A DNA stretch of 64,000 nucleotides from Opitutia bacterium (GCA_004558035.1 SFEJ01000007.1:12624-76623), one strand, 5' to 3'. Shown: positions 17,058 to 26,622, counted from the first letter of the stretch. Notes: generated by a model from the sequence alone, not told the origin. Numbers and translations are program-made.

Positions 17058-18680
17058 ATGAAATACATTTTTGTCACAGGCGGAGTAGTTTCTTCTTTGG
17101 GAAAAGGGCTTACGGCGGCGGCGCTCGGCGCGCTGCTGGAGCTGCGCGGGCTGAAGGTGCGCATGCAAAAATTCGACCCGTATCTTAACGTGGATCCGGG
17201 CACGATGTCGCCGTATCAGCACGGCGAGGTCTTCGTCACCGACGACGGCGCGGAGACGGACCTCGACCTCGGTCACTACGAGCGCTTCACGTCGGGAACG
17301 CTCTCGCGCGACAATTCCGTCTCTTCCGGCAAGATCTACGAGGCCGTGATCGCGAAGGAGCGCCGCGGCGACTATCTCGGCAAGACCGTGCAGGTGATTC
17401 CGCACGTCACGAACGAGATCAAGGAGCGTATCGTGCGCGGCGGCGAAGGCGTGGACGTGCTGATCACGGAGCTCGGCGGGACGACGGGCGACATCGAGGG
17501 GCTGCCGTTCCTCGAGGCGCTGCGCCAGTTCCAGCTCGACAAGGGGCGCGACAACGTCTGCTTCGTGCACTGCGCGCTCGTTCCCTACATCCGCGCCGCG
17601 GGCGAGATGAAGACGAAGCCCGCGCAGCAGTCCACCGCGAAACTGCGCGAGATCGGCATCCAGCCCGACATTCTCGTCTGCCGCACGGAGCGCCCGCTGA
17701 CGCTCGAGATGCGCCAGAAGATGAGCCTTTACTGCAACGTTCCCGTGAGCGCCGTCGTCGAGTGCCGCGACGTGCCGTTCTCGATCTACGAGCTGCCGCT
17801 GATGCTCGCGACGGAGCACCTCGACAACGAGGTCATCAAGTCGCTCCATCTCGAAAATCATCCGCACATCCGCCACCGCAATCTGCTGCAGTGGAAGGAC
17901 ATCGTCCGCCGCCTGAAATACCCGGCGCATCACGTGAAGATCGGCGTCGTCGGCAAATACATCGAGCTGCAGGACGCCTACAAGTCCATTTACGAGGCGA
18001 TCACGCACGGCGGGATCGCGAACGACTGCGGCGTGGAGATCAAGCGCATCGACTCCGAAAATCTGACGGAGCAGGGCGCCGAGGCGCTGAAGGACCTGGA
18101 CGGCATTCTCGTTCCCGGCGGCTTCGGCGACCGCGGCATTCCCGGGAAAATCTTCGCGGCGCGCTACGCCCGCGAAGGCGGCGTGCCGTATTTCGGCATC
18201 TGCCTGGGCATGCAGATTGCCGTCATCGAATACGCGCGCGACGTGCTCGGGCTCGCGGACGCGACTTCGACCGAGTTCGATCCCGCGACGAAGAATCCCG
18301 TCGTGGACATCATGGAAGAGCAGAAGAAGATCGTGAACAAGGGCGCGTCGATGCGCCTCGGCGCCTACGCCTGTTCGCTCGTCGCGGGAACGCGCGCGCG
18401 GGAGGCCTACGGCGCGGACGCGATTCAGGAACGCCACCGCCACCGCTACGAATACAACAACCGCTACCGCGACGCGCTCGTCGCCGCGGGGCTGAAGGTC
18501 GCGGGCGTGAACGCCGAGCTCGATCTCGTCGAGATCGTCGAGGCGGAGAATCATCCGTGGTACGTCGGCGTGCAGTTCCATCCGGAATTCAAGTCGAAGC
18601 CCTCGGCGCCGCACCCGCTCTTCGCGGCGTTCATCAAGGCCGCGCTCGAGCGCCGGACGCGCCTTTCCGCGGCGAAATGA
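17058..18680 (+). CDS. pyrG: CTP synthase
   Basis: The enzyme aminates UTP to CTP with ATP and glutamine in the cytoplasm. Its 540 residues match the family. The synthetase half begins KYIFVTGGVVSSLGKGLTAA (P-loop) and includes KFDPYLNVDPGTMSPYQHGE. The glutaminase half has the nucleophile elbow FGICLGMQ (Cys) and the catalytic His/Glu in FHPEF. The segment STEFDPATKNPVVD is also conserved. It probably heads an operon with slyD and thrS, though a hairpin follows its stop. Confidence 0.98.
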   Translation: MKYIFVTGGVVSSLGKGLTAAALGALLELRGLKVRMQKFDPYLNVDPGTMSPYQHGEVFVTDDGAETDLDLGHYERFTSGTLSRDNSVSSGKIYEAVIAKERRGDYLGKTVQVIPHVTNEIKERIVRGGEGVDVLITELGGTTGDIEGLPFLEALRQFQLDKGRDNVCFVHCALVPYIRAAGEMKTKPAQQSTAKLREIGIQPDILVCRTERPLTLEMRQKMSLYCNVPVSAVVECRDVPFSIYELPLMLATEHLDNEVIKSLHLENHPHIRHRNLLQWKDIVRRLKYPAHHVKIGVVGKYIELQDAYKSIYEAITHGGIANDCGVEIKRIDSENLTEQGAEALKDLDGILVPGGFGDRGIPGKIFAARYAREGGVPYFGICLGMQIAVIEYARDVLGLADATSTEFDPATKNPVVDIMEEQKKIVNKGASMRLGAYACSLVAGTRAREAYGADAIQERHRHRYEYNNRYRDALVAAGLKVAGVNAELDLVEIVEAENHPWYVGVQFHPEFKSKPSAPHPLFAAFIKAALERRTRLSAAK

Positions 18681-18686
18681 GCTTCG

Positions 18687-18720
18687 CGCGGGAACGCGGT
18701 TCCGTTCCGCCGTTCCCGCG
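18687..18720 (+). terminator. Inverted pair of the dispersed word after pyrG
   Basis: CGCGGGAACG (18687-18696) and CGTTCCCGCG (18711-18720) form a 10-bp perfect stem 7 bp after the pyrG stop. The downstream sequence is AT-rich but lacks an immediate T-run, so it may attenuate rather than end transcription into slyD. Confidence 0.55.
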
Positions 18721-18756
18721 TCATTCAATTTCAATTACGTTTTTCTCAAGGACTTT

Positions 18757-19323
18757 ATGAAGATTCAAGACAACCACGTGGTGGGCTTCCACTACACGCT
18801 GAAGGACAAGGACGGGAACGTCATCGATTCCTCCGACGGGCGCGAGCCGCTCGAATACCTGCACGGCGCGGGCAACATCATTCCCGGGCTCGAGAGCGAG
18901 CTCGTCGGCCTCGCGGTCGGCGACAAAAAAAGCGTCGTCGTCGCGCCGGAGCTCGGCTACGGCGTCAAGCGCGACGATCTGGTGATTTCCGTTCCGCGCA
19001 AAAACATCGAATTCGAGGGCGACATCGTTCCCGGCATGCGCTTCCACGCGCAGGCGGCGGACGGGAACGTCCACGCGTTCACCGTCGTCGAAAGCGACGC
19101 CGAGAACGTGAAGATGGACGGCAACCACCCGCTCGCGGGCGTGACGCTCTTCTTCGACGTGGAGATCGCCTCGGTGCGCGAGGCGACGAAGCGCGAGATC
19201 GCCGAAGGCCATCCGCACATGCCGGGCTGCTCCTGCGGCTGCCACGGCGGCGACGGCGAAGGTGAATGCTGCGGCGGCGATTGCGGCTGCGACGGCGACT
19301 GCGACTGTGGCTGCGGCGACTGA
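18757..19323 (+). CDS. slyD: SlyD-type FKBP peptidyl-prolyl isomerase with metal-binding tail
   Basis: This 188-residue cytoplasmic FKBP-type foldase and metallochaperone begins with the SlyD-type segment NHVVGFHYTLKDKDGNVIDSS. The insert-in-flap domain lies at about 70-130, and the FKBP core closes with PLAGVTLFFDVEI. From about residue 149 the tail is a dense His/Cys/Asp metal-binding region (HPHMPGCSCGCH, then repeated CGGDCGC-like pairs) like that used by SlyD for nickel or zinc. AAGGAC precedes the ATG by about 5 bases. It lies between pyrG and thrS on the same strand. Confidence 0.93.
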   Translation: MKIQDNHVVGFHYTLKDKDGNVIDSSDGREPLEYLHGAGNIIPGLESELVGLAVGDKKSVVVAPELGYGVKRDDLVISVPRKNIEFEGDIVPGMRFHAQAADGNVHAFTVVESDAENVKMDGNHPLAGVTLFFDVEIASVREATKREIAEGHPHMPGCSCGCHGGDGEGECCGGDCGCDGDCDCGCGD

Positions 19324-19346
19324 AACCGCGAAAGGAGAAACGACAC

Positions 19347-21206
19347 ATGGCAACTTTGACGCCCATCGAAGAACTCCGCCACAGCGCGGCGCACGTGCTC
19401 GGCGCGGCCGTTCTGCGGCTGTTCCCGGAAGCGCAGCTCGACGTCGGTCCCGCCGTCGAAAACGGCTTTTACTACGACTTCGACCTCGAGCACAAGTTCA
19501 CCGCCGAAGACCTCGAAAAAATCGAGGCGGAGATGAAGAAGATCTCCAAGGAGAACCAGAAGTTCGAATTCACCGAAGTCTCCCGCGAGGAAGCCGAAAA
19601 GCTCGTCGCGGAAACGCCCTATCTGCGCGAATTCAAGCCCGGCCGCCTGGCGGACATTCCCGAGGGCGAGAAGATCACGTTCTACCGCAACGGCGAATTT
19701 CTCGACCTGTGCCGCGGTCCGCACGTGCGCTACACGTCGCAGATCAAGGCGTTCAAGCTCATGTCCGTCGCGGGCGCGTATCACCGCGGGAACGAGAACA
19801 ACAAGCAGCTGCAGCGCATCTACGGCGTCGCGTTCGCGTCGAAGGACGAGCTCGCCGCCTACCTCACGAATCTCGAAGAGGCGAAGAAGCGCGACCACCG
19901 CAAGCTCGGCCGCGAGCTCAGGCTCTTCCACATCGACGAGGACGTCGGCCAGGGGCTGATTCTGTGGACGCCGAACGGCGCGATCGTGCGCCAGGAGCTG
20001 CAGACGTTCATTTCCGAGCAGCTCTTCCGTCAGGACTACAAGCAGGTCTTCACGCCGAACATCGGCAACCTGAACCTTTACCGTACGTCCGGGCACTTTC
20101 CTTACTACCGCGAGTCGCAGTTCACGCCCGTCATCGACCAGGAGCAGATTCAGAAGCTCGCGACGGAGGGCAAGTCCTGCGCCGACCTCGCGAACCTGCT
20201 CACCGCGGGCCAGCTCGACGGCTTCCTGCTCAAGCCGATGAACTGCCCGCACCACATCAAGATCTTCGCGTCGCAGCCGCATTCGTACCGCGATCTGCCC
20301 GTGCGCCTCGCCGAGTTCGGCACCGTCTATCGCTGGGAGCAGTCCGGCGAGCTGAACGGCCTCACGCGTGTGCGAGGCTTCACGCAGGACGACGGTCACC
20401 TCTTCTGCACGGAAGATCAGATCGGGCAGGAGGTGCTCGGCTGCCTCGAGCTCGTGAAGATCATTCTCTCGACGCTGGGCATGACGAATTATTCCGTGCG
20501 CGTCGGGCTGCGCGATCCCGAGTCGTCGAAGTACATCGGCACGGACGAAAACTGGAACAAGGCCGAAAACGCGTGCCGCGCGGCGGCGGCGACGCTCGGC
20601 GTTCCCGTCAGCGAGGAAAAGGGCGAGGCCGCGTTCTACGGTCCGAAGATCGACTTCGTCGTGAAGGACGTCCTCGGGCGCGGCTGGCAGCTCGGCACCG
20701 TGCAGGTGGACTTCAATCTGCCGGAGCGCTTCAAGCTCGAATACTCCGGTCCGGACAACCGCCCGTGCCGCCCGGTGATGATTCACCGCGCGCCGTTCGG
20801 CTCGATGGAGCGCTTCGTCGGCATCCTCATCGAACATTTCGCGGGAGACTTCCCGACGTGGCTCGCGCCGGAGCAGGTGCGCATCCTGCCGCTGAACGAC
20901 TCGCTCGTTCCCGCGGCGCGCAAGATGCGCGACGAGCTCAAGGCGCACCGCATCCGCGCCGGCGTGGACGAGCATTCCGACAAGCTCGGCGCGAAAATCC
21001 GCCGCGCCGAACTCGACAAGGTGCCGCACATGCTCGTCGTCGGCGCGAAGGAGATGGAGGCAGGGCTCGTCAACGTGCGTTCCCGCGCGGACAAGTCTCT
21101 CGAAGGCTCGTGCACGCTGCAGGCGTTCATCGACAGGCTGCTGCCGATCATTCGCGAACGCCGCCTCTCGCCCGATTCGCCCACGGCGAAGAAGGCCGGA
21201 GCCTGA
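19347..21206 (+). CDS. thrS: Threonyl-tRNA synthetase lacking the TGS domain
   Basis: The enzyme charges tRNA-Thr. This 619-residue form starts directly at the editing domain (RHSAAHVLG, H12 and H16, equal to the HxxxH of the E. coli enzyme at about 73-77), so the N-terminal TGS domain is absent. The editing domain also has the second metal-like site YHRGNENNK. The class II core has MNCPHHIKIF (zinc Cys), motif 2 (FGTVYRWEQSGELNGLTRVRGFTQDD) and motif 3 (PVMIHRAPFGSMERF), then the anticodon-binding domain. AAAGGAG at 19331-19337 is one of the clearest Shine-Dalgarno sites in the window and fixes ATG 19347. Confidence 0.96.
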   Translation: MATLTPIEELRHSAAHVLGAAVLRLFPEAQLDVGPAVENGFYYDFDLEHKFTAEDLEKIEAEMKKISKENQKFEFTEVSREEAEKLVAETPYLREFKPGRLADIPEGEKITFYRNGEFLDLCRGPHVRYTSQIKAFKLMSVAGAYHRGNENNKQLQRIYGVAFASKDELAAYLTNLEEAKKRDHRKLGRELRLFHIDEDVGQGLILWTPNGAIVRQELQTFISEQLFRQDYKQVFTPNIGNLNLYRTSGHFPYYRESQFTPVIDQEQIQKLATEGKSCADLANLLTAGQLDGFLLKPMNCPHHIKIFASQPHSYRDLPVRLAEFGTVYRWEQSGELNGLTRVRGFTQDDGHLFCTEDQIGQEVLGCLELVKIILSTLGMTNYSVRVGLRDPESSKYIGTDENWNKAENACRAAAATLGVPVSEEKGEAAFYGPKIDFVVKDVLGRGWQLGTVQVDFNLPERFKLEYSGPDNRPCRPVMIHRAPFGSMERFVGILIEHFAGDFPTWLAPEQVRILPLNDSLVPAARKMRDELKAHRIRAGVDEHSDKLGAKIRRAELDKVPHMLVVGAKEMEAGLVNVRSRADKSLEGSCTLQAFIDRLLPIIRERRLSPDSPTAKKAGA

Positions 21207-21220
21207 CGCGCTCCGCCGAG

Positions 21221-21259
21221 CCGGCGCGGGAACGCCTCCCGAACGCGTTCCCGCGCCGG
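21221..21259 (+). terminator. Strong inverted pair of the dispersed word after thrS
   Basis: CCGGCGCGGGAACGC (21221-21235) and its exact reverse complement (21245-21259) form a 15-bp perfect stem with a 9-base loop, 15 bp after the thrS stop. The following sequence is T-rich (GATTTCCCCCTTTTT). It is the best example of two motif copies forming a terminator-like hairpin. Confidence 0.75.
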
Positions 21260-21315
21260 ACTTCGGATTTCCCCCTTTTTCCGTTTTCGCCTTTCAACTT
21301 TCCGCTTCACGCCCC

Positions 21316-23829
21316 ATGCCTTCCATCCTGAAAAAGATTTCCGATTTTCTGGGTTTCCCCGCCTTCGCCAACGCGTCTTCTTCCGAATCCGCCTCGCTCG
21401 AACGCGCGATGTGGATTTCGAGCAACACGGGCATCGTTCAGCTTTCCTGCGATTGGCGCGACGCGCGCAAAATGCCGCCGCTGAAGCTGAAGTCCGGCGT
21501 CGCGATCCGCGAGATCGTCCGCGTGCCGCCGCTCATCGCCGGGATCACTCACGGCTATTACTTCAACGGCGCGGACGTCGTCTTCGTGCTTCATCCGAAG
21601 CTCTACCGCAATCACCACCTGACGCCGGAATCGGAAATCTTCGTCGCGGGCGACTTCAACGACTGGCAGCAGGCGATCGGCAATCCCGACTGGCGGCTGC
21701 GGCGCAAGGTCATGGGACAGCACGACATCTGGGAGCTGACGGTGCCGCTCGTGCGCGTGTTCCGTAGCGAAGGCGTCGAAAAAATCTCCTTCAAGTTCGT
21801 GACGGCTTCGTCCGAATGGCTCGGGCCGCCGTCGCAGGCGGTGAACATCGTGCTCGACGAGAACGGGAACGGCAACCTGAGCGCGAACCGCCGCCAGACC
21901 GGCTGGCACGTCTTCCAGTTCGTCTGCGAACGCGCGGTGGACTTCAATTCGCCCGAAGAGCTCATCTGGGACAGCCCGCGGCGGGAACACTCGATTCCCG
22001 TGCGCACGGGCTTCATGACGTCGAGAATCTTTTCGCCGCTTCAGATGGGGTCCGTCGTCTCCCGCGACGGCAGGAAGACGACGTTCCGCCTCTTCGCGCC
22101 GCGCGCGCAGGGCGTCGCGCTGGAGTTCTGGAGCGGGAACGTCGCGCGGCGCCGCGTCGAGCTCTCTCCGACCGAGGCCGGCGTCTGGGAATACGTCTTC
22201 GACGGCAATCTGTCGGGCTGCTTCTACTATTTCTACGTCCGCGGGATCAACGCGGACAACACGTCGGCGTTCCTCGAGACGGCGGCGATTCTGGATCCCT
22301 ACGCCAAGGCGTGCTGCGGCCGCGACGGTCCGGCGATCGTCGTGGACGAAAACAAGTTCGGCTTCCCGAAAAAGCGCTTCTGCGCGCCGCATGTCGCCGA
22401 CCTCGTCATCGCCGAAGTGCACCTGCGCGACCTGATCGCTCGCGTGCCGCGCTTCGCCGGGAAGAAGACGCTCGGCTTCAGCGATCTCGCGGCGTGGGTG
22501 CGCTCTCCGGACTGCTATCTGAAGGAGCTCGGCGTGAACGCCGTCGAGCTGCAGCCGATTCAGGAATTCGACGCCGAAAAGCGCGAGGACTACCATTGGG
22601 GCTACATGACGAACAACTGGTTCTCGCCCGCCTCGCACTACGCCGTCGATCCCGCTTCGGGCGCGCAGACGGAGGAATTCCGCGACCTCGTGGACGCGTT
22701 TCACGAGGCGGGAATCGCCGTCCTGCTCGACGTCGTCTACAATCACGTCGGCGAGCCGAATCACCTCTTCCGCATCGACAAGAACTACTATTTCCACCTC
22801 GACCCGCACGGCAACTTCACGAACTGGAGCGGCTGCGGGAACGACTACGACGCGGACAACCCGATGGCGCGCAAGCTCGTCTGCGACAGCCTGATCTGGA
22901 TGCTCGAACGCTACGGCGTGGACGGCTTCCGCTTCGACCTCGCGGAGCTGATCGGCGTTCCCGCGCTGCGCGTCGTCGAATCCGCCGTGCGGGAACGCTT
23001 CCCGGACGTCGTGCTCATCGCCGAGCCGTGGAGCTTCCGCGGGCACATCGCCGCGAACCTGCGCACGACCTCGTTCTCCTCGTGGAACGACGGCTTCCGC
23101 GACTACGCCGCGAAGTACGTGCACAACTGCGTCAATCTCGACGGCTTCCGCTATTTCCTCGCCGGCTCGCCGGAGTACTTCGCGACGTTCCCGGCGCAGA
23201 CCGTCAACTACACCGAATCGCACGACGACCGCTGCTGGCTCGACAAGATCACGGAATGCGGCAACTCCGACGCCGAAAATCCGACCGAGCGCGACCGTCG
23301 CCGCACGCACATCATGTTCGCGTTCCTGCTTTCCGCGCTCGGCACGCCGATGGTCGCCGAAGGGCAGGATTTTCTCCGCACGAAAAACGGCAAGAACAAC
23401 ACCTATCTCGACGGCGAGGCGAACGCGCTCGACTATTCCCGCCTCAAGCGCTTCGCGGGAACGCACGCGTTCGTGCGCGGTTGGATCCGCTTCCGCCTCT
23501 CGCCGCGCGGCCGCCTCTTCCGCCAGCGCGCGCACGTCTCCCGCGAGTTCTTCCGCTTTTATCCCGACCAGCGCAACACTGCCGTCGTCGCGATCTACAA
23601 CGCGGATTTTTCTCAGGGGAAAATGCGCTACGCGCTCATGCTCAATCCCCAGCTCGAGCCCGCGACCGTGCAGATCCAGAAGACCGCGCTCGACGGCTTC
23701 CGCCAGATCGCGAACTCGCAGAAAATCGACCTCGACGGCGTTCCCGCCGAAGCCGGGTTCTCGCACGAAGGCGGATTCATGACGCTCCCGCCGCTTTCCG
23801 TCGCGCTCTGGATCGCCGGAGAAGACTGA
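21316..23829 (+). CDS. GH13 pullulanase/glycogen-debranching-like enzyme
   Basis: This 837-residue alpha-glucan enzyme has an N-terminal glycogen-binding-like region (FVAGDFNDWQQA around 110-125), a CBM48-like domain (about 235-325, FRLFAPRAQGVALEFWSG), and a GH13 TIM barrel. The four barrel motifs are intact: DVVYNHVGEP, GFRFDLAE (nucleophile D541), LIAEPW (acid/base E570) and ESHDD (H636, D637). The motif YHWGYMTNNWFSPASHY is characteristic of the pullulanase/isoamylase group. No signal peptide is seen, so it probably debranches intracellular glycogen. No other glg gene is adjacent. It begins at ATG 21316 after the thrS hairpin. Confidence 0.9.
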   Translation: MPSILKKISDFLGFPAFANASSSESASLERAMWISSNTGIVQLSCDWRDARKMPPLKLKSGVAIREIVRVPPLIAGITHGYYFNGADVVFVLHPKLYRNHHLTPESEIFVAGDFNDWQQAIGNPDWRLRRKVMGQHDIWELTVPLVRVFRSEGVEKISFKFVTASSEWLGPPSQAVNIVLDENGNGNLSANRRQTGWHVFQFVCERAVDFNSPEELIWDSPRREHSIPVRTGFMTSRIFSPLQMGSVVSRDGRKTTFRLFAPRAQGVALEFWSGNVARRRVELSPTEAGVWEYVFDGNLSGCFYYFYVRGINADNTSAFLETAAILDPYAKACCGRDGPAIVVDENKFGFPKKRFCAPHVADLVIAEVHLRDLIARVPRFAGKKTLGFSDLAAWVRSPDCYLKELGVNAVELQPIQEFDAEKREDYHWGYMTNNWFSPASHYAVDPASGAQTEEFRDLVDAFHEAGIAVLLDVVYNHVGEPNHLFRIDKNYYFHLDPHGNFTNWSGCGNDYDADNPMARKLVCDSLIWMLERYGVDGFRFDLAELIGVPALRVVESAVRERFPDVVLIAEPWSFRGHIAANLRTTSFSSWNDGFRDYAAKYVHNCVNLDGFRYFLAGSPEYFATFPAQTVNYTESHDDRCWLDKITECGNSDAENPTERDRRRTHIMFAFLLSALGTPMVAEGQDFLRTKNGKNNTYLDGEANALDYSRLKRFAGTHAFVRGWIRFRLSPRGRLFRQRAHVSREFFRFYPDQRNTAVVAIYNADFSQGKMRYALMLNPQLEPATVQIQKTALDGFRQIANSQKIDLDGVPAEAGFSHEGGFMTLPPLSVALWIAGED

Positions 23830-23933
23830 AAAAGCTTAAAGGTGAAGGCTTAAAGCTTAGAGAGAAACCTCGACGTCGGGCAGCGCTCACGGTCTTCTTC
23901 AATCCTTTACCTTCAACCCATCTTTAATCTCCC
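23830..23933. repeat. Inverted array of TTAAAGG-type words
   Basis: The gap between the GH13 gene and the HAD-DciA gene contains AAAGCTTAAAGGTGAAGGC-type words on the left and the complementary CCTTTACCTTCAACCC-type words on the right, so it can fold into a long imperfect hairpin. It is low in GC and rich in stop codons, related to arrays at 13.3, 33.1 and 33.4 kb. Confidence 0.65.
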
Positions 23934-23936
23934 GCC

Positions 23937-25109
23937 GTGCTTCCTTCCGTCGTTTCCTTCGATCTCACCGGAACGCTGCTCAAGCCGTTCCCGTCGCTCG
24001 GCGCGCTCTGCGTCGAGGCGATGCGCGCGCAGGGAATCGCGGAAATTCCGCCCGCCGCGGAGTTCGACGCCCGGCGGACGCAGGCGCGCCTCGCCGCGCA
24101 GGCGAAGGGCGACGCGCCCGTCAGCGAAGCGCGTTCCCGCCGATACTGGCGCGACATGCTCTGGGAAATTTTCGCCGGGCGCTGCTCCAACGCGCAGTTC
24201 GACCGCGCCGTCGCCTTCATTTACGACGCGCTTTCGCGCCCCGAACACTGGGCGATGATGCCCGCCGTCGTTCCCGCGCTGGAGGCGATCCGCTTTCTTG
24301 GCGTGCGCCTCGTCGTGCTCTCCAACGGCGATTCCCGCTGGCGCAAGGCGCTCGCGGACAAGAAGATTCTGCCGTTCTTCGATCGCGTCTTTCTTTCCTC
24401 GGAAACGGGATTCGCCAAGCCGAGCGAGGCGGCGTTCGACAATCTCTGCCGCGAAATGAAGATCGAGCGCGGCGAGCTGCTGCACGTCGGCGACACGCTC
24501 GGCGAGGATATCGTTCCCGCCGTGAACTTCGGCGCGCGCGCGGTCTGGGTCGCGCCGCGCGCGACGGCGCTCCCGCCCGAAAACGTGCCTTATTTCGAGA
24601 CGCTCGCCGACGTTCCCGCGTGGATCCGCGCGCGCCTCGTCGCGGGGTTCGCGTGGAAGAAGCCGCCGCGTTCCGCGCAGAATCTCTTCGCTTCGCTGCG
24701 CGGGCTGCCGCCGCAGGATCTCGCGCCGCGGAAATACCGCGAACTCGACCGCGAAAAAGAAGTGCGGATTTCGTCGAAATTCGTCCGCGAATCCGAAGAA
24801 CGGCGGGAACGCGGCGACGACGAGCCGCGCGACGTCGCGCCGTTTTTCGAGAAGCTGCTGCGTTCCCGCGGCTTTTTCGAGCACAGCCTGCAGGCGCGGA
24901 TTCTGCGCGACTGGGCGGAGCTCGTTCCCGCGCGGCTCGCCGAGCGCACGTCGCCGCTCGCGCTCGAGGATTCGTTCTCGCGCCTCAAGGTGCATTGCGC
25001 GAACGCCGTCGTCCGCGCCGAATTCGAGTTCGAGAAAACCGCCGTGCTGCGCCGTCTCCGCGCCTTGCCCGGCGGCGAAAAAATCCGCGCCCTCGTCCTC
25101 GTCGTCTGA
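23937..25109 (+). CDS. HAD-superfamily hydrolase fused to a DciA-like (DUF721) domain
   Basis: Residues 1-235 are a HAD subfamily IA domain: motif I FDLTGTLL (D9; the second Asp is replaced by Thr, as in REG-2/HDHD3-like proteins), motif II VVLSNGD, motif III Lys in FAKPSEAAF, and motif IV HVGDTLGEDI. After a charged linker (about 255-290), residues 298-390 resemble DciA/DUF721, with FFEKLLRSRGFFEHSL, the conserved Trp in ILRDWAELV, and a closing hydrophobic strand KIRALVLVV. DciA proteins load the replicative helicase DnaB. The frame is uninterrupted across both parts. GTG 23937 is the only start that keeps the HAD motif I. The fusion is unusual; its function is not known. Confidence 0.82.
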   Translation: MLPSVVSFDLTGTLLKPFPSLGALCVEAMRAQGIAEIPPAAEFDARRTQARLAAQAKGDAPVSEARSRRYWRDMLWEIFAGRCSNAQFDRAVAFIYDALSRPEHWAMMPAVVPALEAIRFLGVRLVVLSNGDSRWRKALADKKILPFFDRVFLSSETGFAKPSEAAFDNLCREMKIERGELLHVGDTLGEDIVPAVNFGARAVWVAPRATALPPENVPYFETLADVPAWIRARLVAGFAWKKPPRSAQNLFASLRGLPPQDLAPRKYRELDREKEVRISSKFVRESEERRERGDDEPRDVAPFFEKLLRSRGFFEHSLQARILRDWAELVPARLAERTSPLALEDSFSRLKVHCANAVVRAEFEFEKTAVLRRLRALPGGEKIRALVLVV

Positions 25110-25115
25110 GGGCGC

Positions 25116-26588
25116 TTATTCCGCCGCGGCGCCCGCGGGCGCTTCGACGACGGTCGGAGCCGCGGGCGGCGTTCCCGCGTCGGGAGTGCCGGCGGGCGCG
25201 GCGTCCGGAGCCGCGAGGAAGATCAGCGCGCACAGGAACAGCACGGGAACGAGAATCGGCAGACTGTAGCGCAGCATGTAGCCGAAGAAGGTCGGCATCT
25301 TCACCTTTTCGGATTCCGCGATGGACTTCACCATGAAGTTCGGCCCGTTGCCGATGTAGGTCAGCGCGCCGAAGAACACCGAGCCGAGCGAAATCGCGAC
25401 GACCAGCAGATTGTACCGGTGGTTTTCGGAATCCGTCATCCACGTGACGACGTTCGACGCGTCGGCGGAGGCGGGATCGTTTTCGGCGAGGCTGCGGATC
25501 AGGTCGAAGAAGTTCGCGTAGGTCGGCGTGTTGTCGAGGAAGCCCGAGAGCGAGCCCGACGCGAAGTAGTAGTGCGCGGGATGCGTCAGCGCGGCGCCGA
25601 TTTCCGGACCGTGCGAGGTCAGATACGCGAGCGCGGGCACCATCGTCAGGAAGATGCCGATGAAGAGGAACCCGACTTCGCGGATCGGCTCGAACGAGAA
25701 GTTGTTTTCCTCGTGAATCTTCGGGTGCGTCTGGAAATACGACGCGGCGGCGGCGGCGATCATCACGATTTCGCGGATGAAATACGTCTCCAGCACTTCG
25801 CGCACGGACGCGGAGACCTGCCCGGGCAGAAACACCGCGCAGACGACCACCATCAGGTAGCCGATGTTCTTCATGCCGCTCACGGAAAGCGTCATGCCCT
25901 CCGCGGACTGTTCCGCGACGTGTCCGCGCGCGCCCGCCTTGCGGAAGCTGCGCACGTCGATCAGGTAGAACACGCCCAGCAGCGCGGCGACGACGAAGCT
26001 CCACGGCAGATTCGCGTGCTCGAATACCCAGAAGAAGTCGACGCCGCGCAGGTAGCCGATGTAGAGCGGCGGGTCGCCGATCGGCGTCAGCGCGCCGCCC
26101 ACGTTCGAGACGATGAAGATGAAGAACACGATGTGATACGGCGACAGGCGGAATTTGTTCATGCGCATCCACGGGCGGATGAGCACCATCGACGCACCCG
26201 TCGTGCCGATGAGATTCGCGAGCAGCGCGCCCATGAGCAGAAAGACGACGTTCGTCTTCGGCGTCGCCTCGCCGTTGAGCTTTATCGTGATTCCGCCGGA
26301 GATCACGTAGAGCGAACCCACCAGCGCGATGAACGAAACGTATTCCTTGAACGAGTGCCAGACGGCGACGACGCCGTTCGGCATCCACAGCGAATAAAAC
26401 GCCGCGACGGCGAGACCCAGCCCCACGGCGACGTGCGGATAGTATTTCTCCCAAAGCTCCTTCGTCCTGTGCGGCGTGAGCGGCGCGACCGCGATCAGCA
26501 TCAGCAGCAGCGCGAACGGAATCGCCATCCAAAGCCTCACGGGAGTCTCCGCGGCGGCGGAAAAAATCTGCGGAAGAAGGTCGTTCAT
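25116..26588 (-). CDS. Sodium:proton antiporter, NhaD/IT-superfamily type
   Basis: This 490-residue inner-membrane transporter has about 11-13 hydrophobic segments. The segments LLANLIGTTGASMVLIRP and SNVGGALTPIGDPPLYIGYL carry the conserved Asn/Gly/Asp ion-site pattern of NhaD-like antiporters in the ion-transporter superfamily. The C-terminus is a low-complexity Ala/Pro-rich tail (from about 462). It exchanges Na+ for H+ to hold pH and sodium balance, though related proteins move arsenite or citrate, so the substrate is inferred. It converges with the HAD-DciA gene, with 6 bp between stops, and lies 34 bp after the CstA-like gene. Confidence 0.87.
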   Translation of the reverse strand: MNDLLPQIFSAAAETPVRLWMAIPFALLLMLIAVAPLTPHRTKELWEKYYPHVAVGLGLAVAAFYSLWMPNGVVAVWHSFKEYVSFIALVGSLYVISGGITIKLNGEATPKTNVVFLLMGALLANLIGTTGASMVLIRPWMRMNKFRLSPYHIVFFIFIVSNVGGALTPIGDPPLYIGYLRGVDFFWVFEHANLPWSFVVAALLGVFYLIDVRSFRKAGARGHVAEQSAEGMTLSVSGMKNIGYLMVVVCAVFLPGQVSASVREVLETYFIREIVMIAAAAASYFQTHPKIHEENNFSFEPIREVGFLFIGIFLTMVPALAYLTSHGPEIGAALTHPAHYYFASGSLSGFLDNTPTYANFFDLIRSLAENDPASADASNVVTWMTDSENHRYNLLVVAISLGSVFFGALTYIGNGPNFMVKSIAESEKVKMPTFFGYMLRYSLPILVPVLFLCALIFLAAPDAAPAGTPDAGTPPAAPTVVEAPAGAAAE

Positions 26589-26622
26589 GGTGAAAAAAGT
26601 TTCTTAGAAAAGCGCGGGAAGT

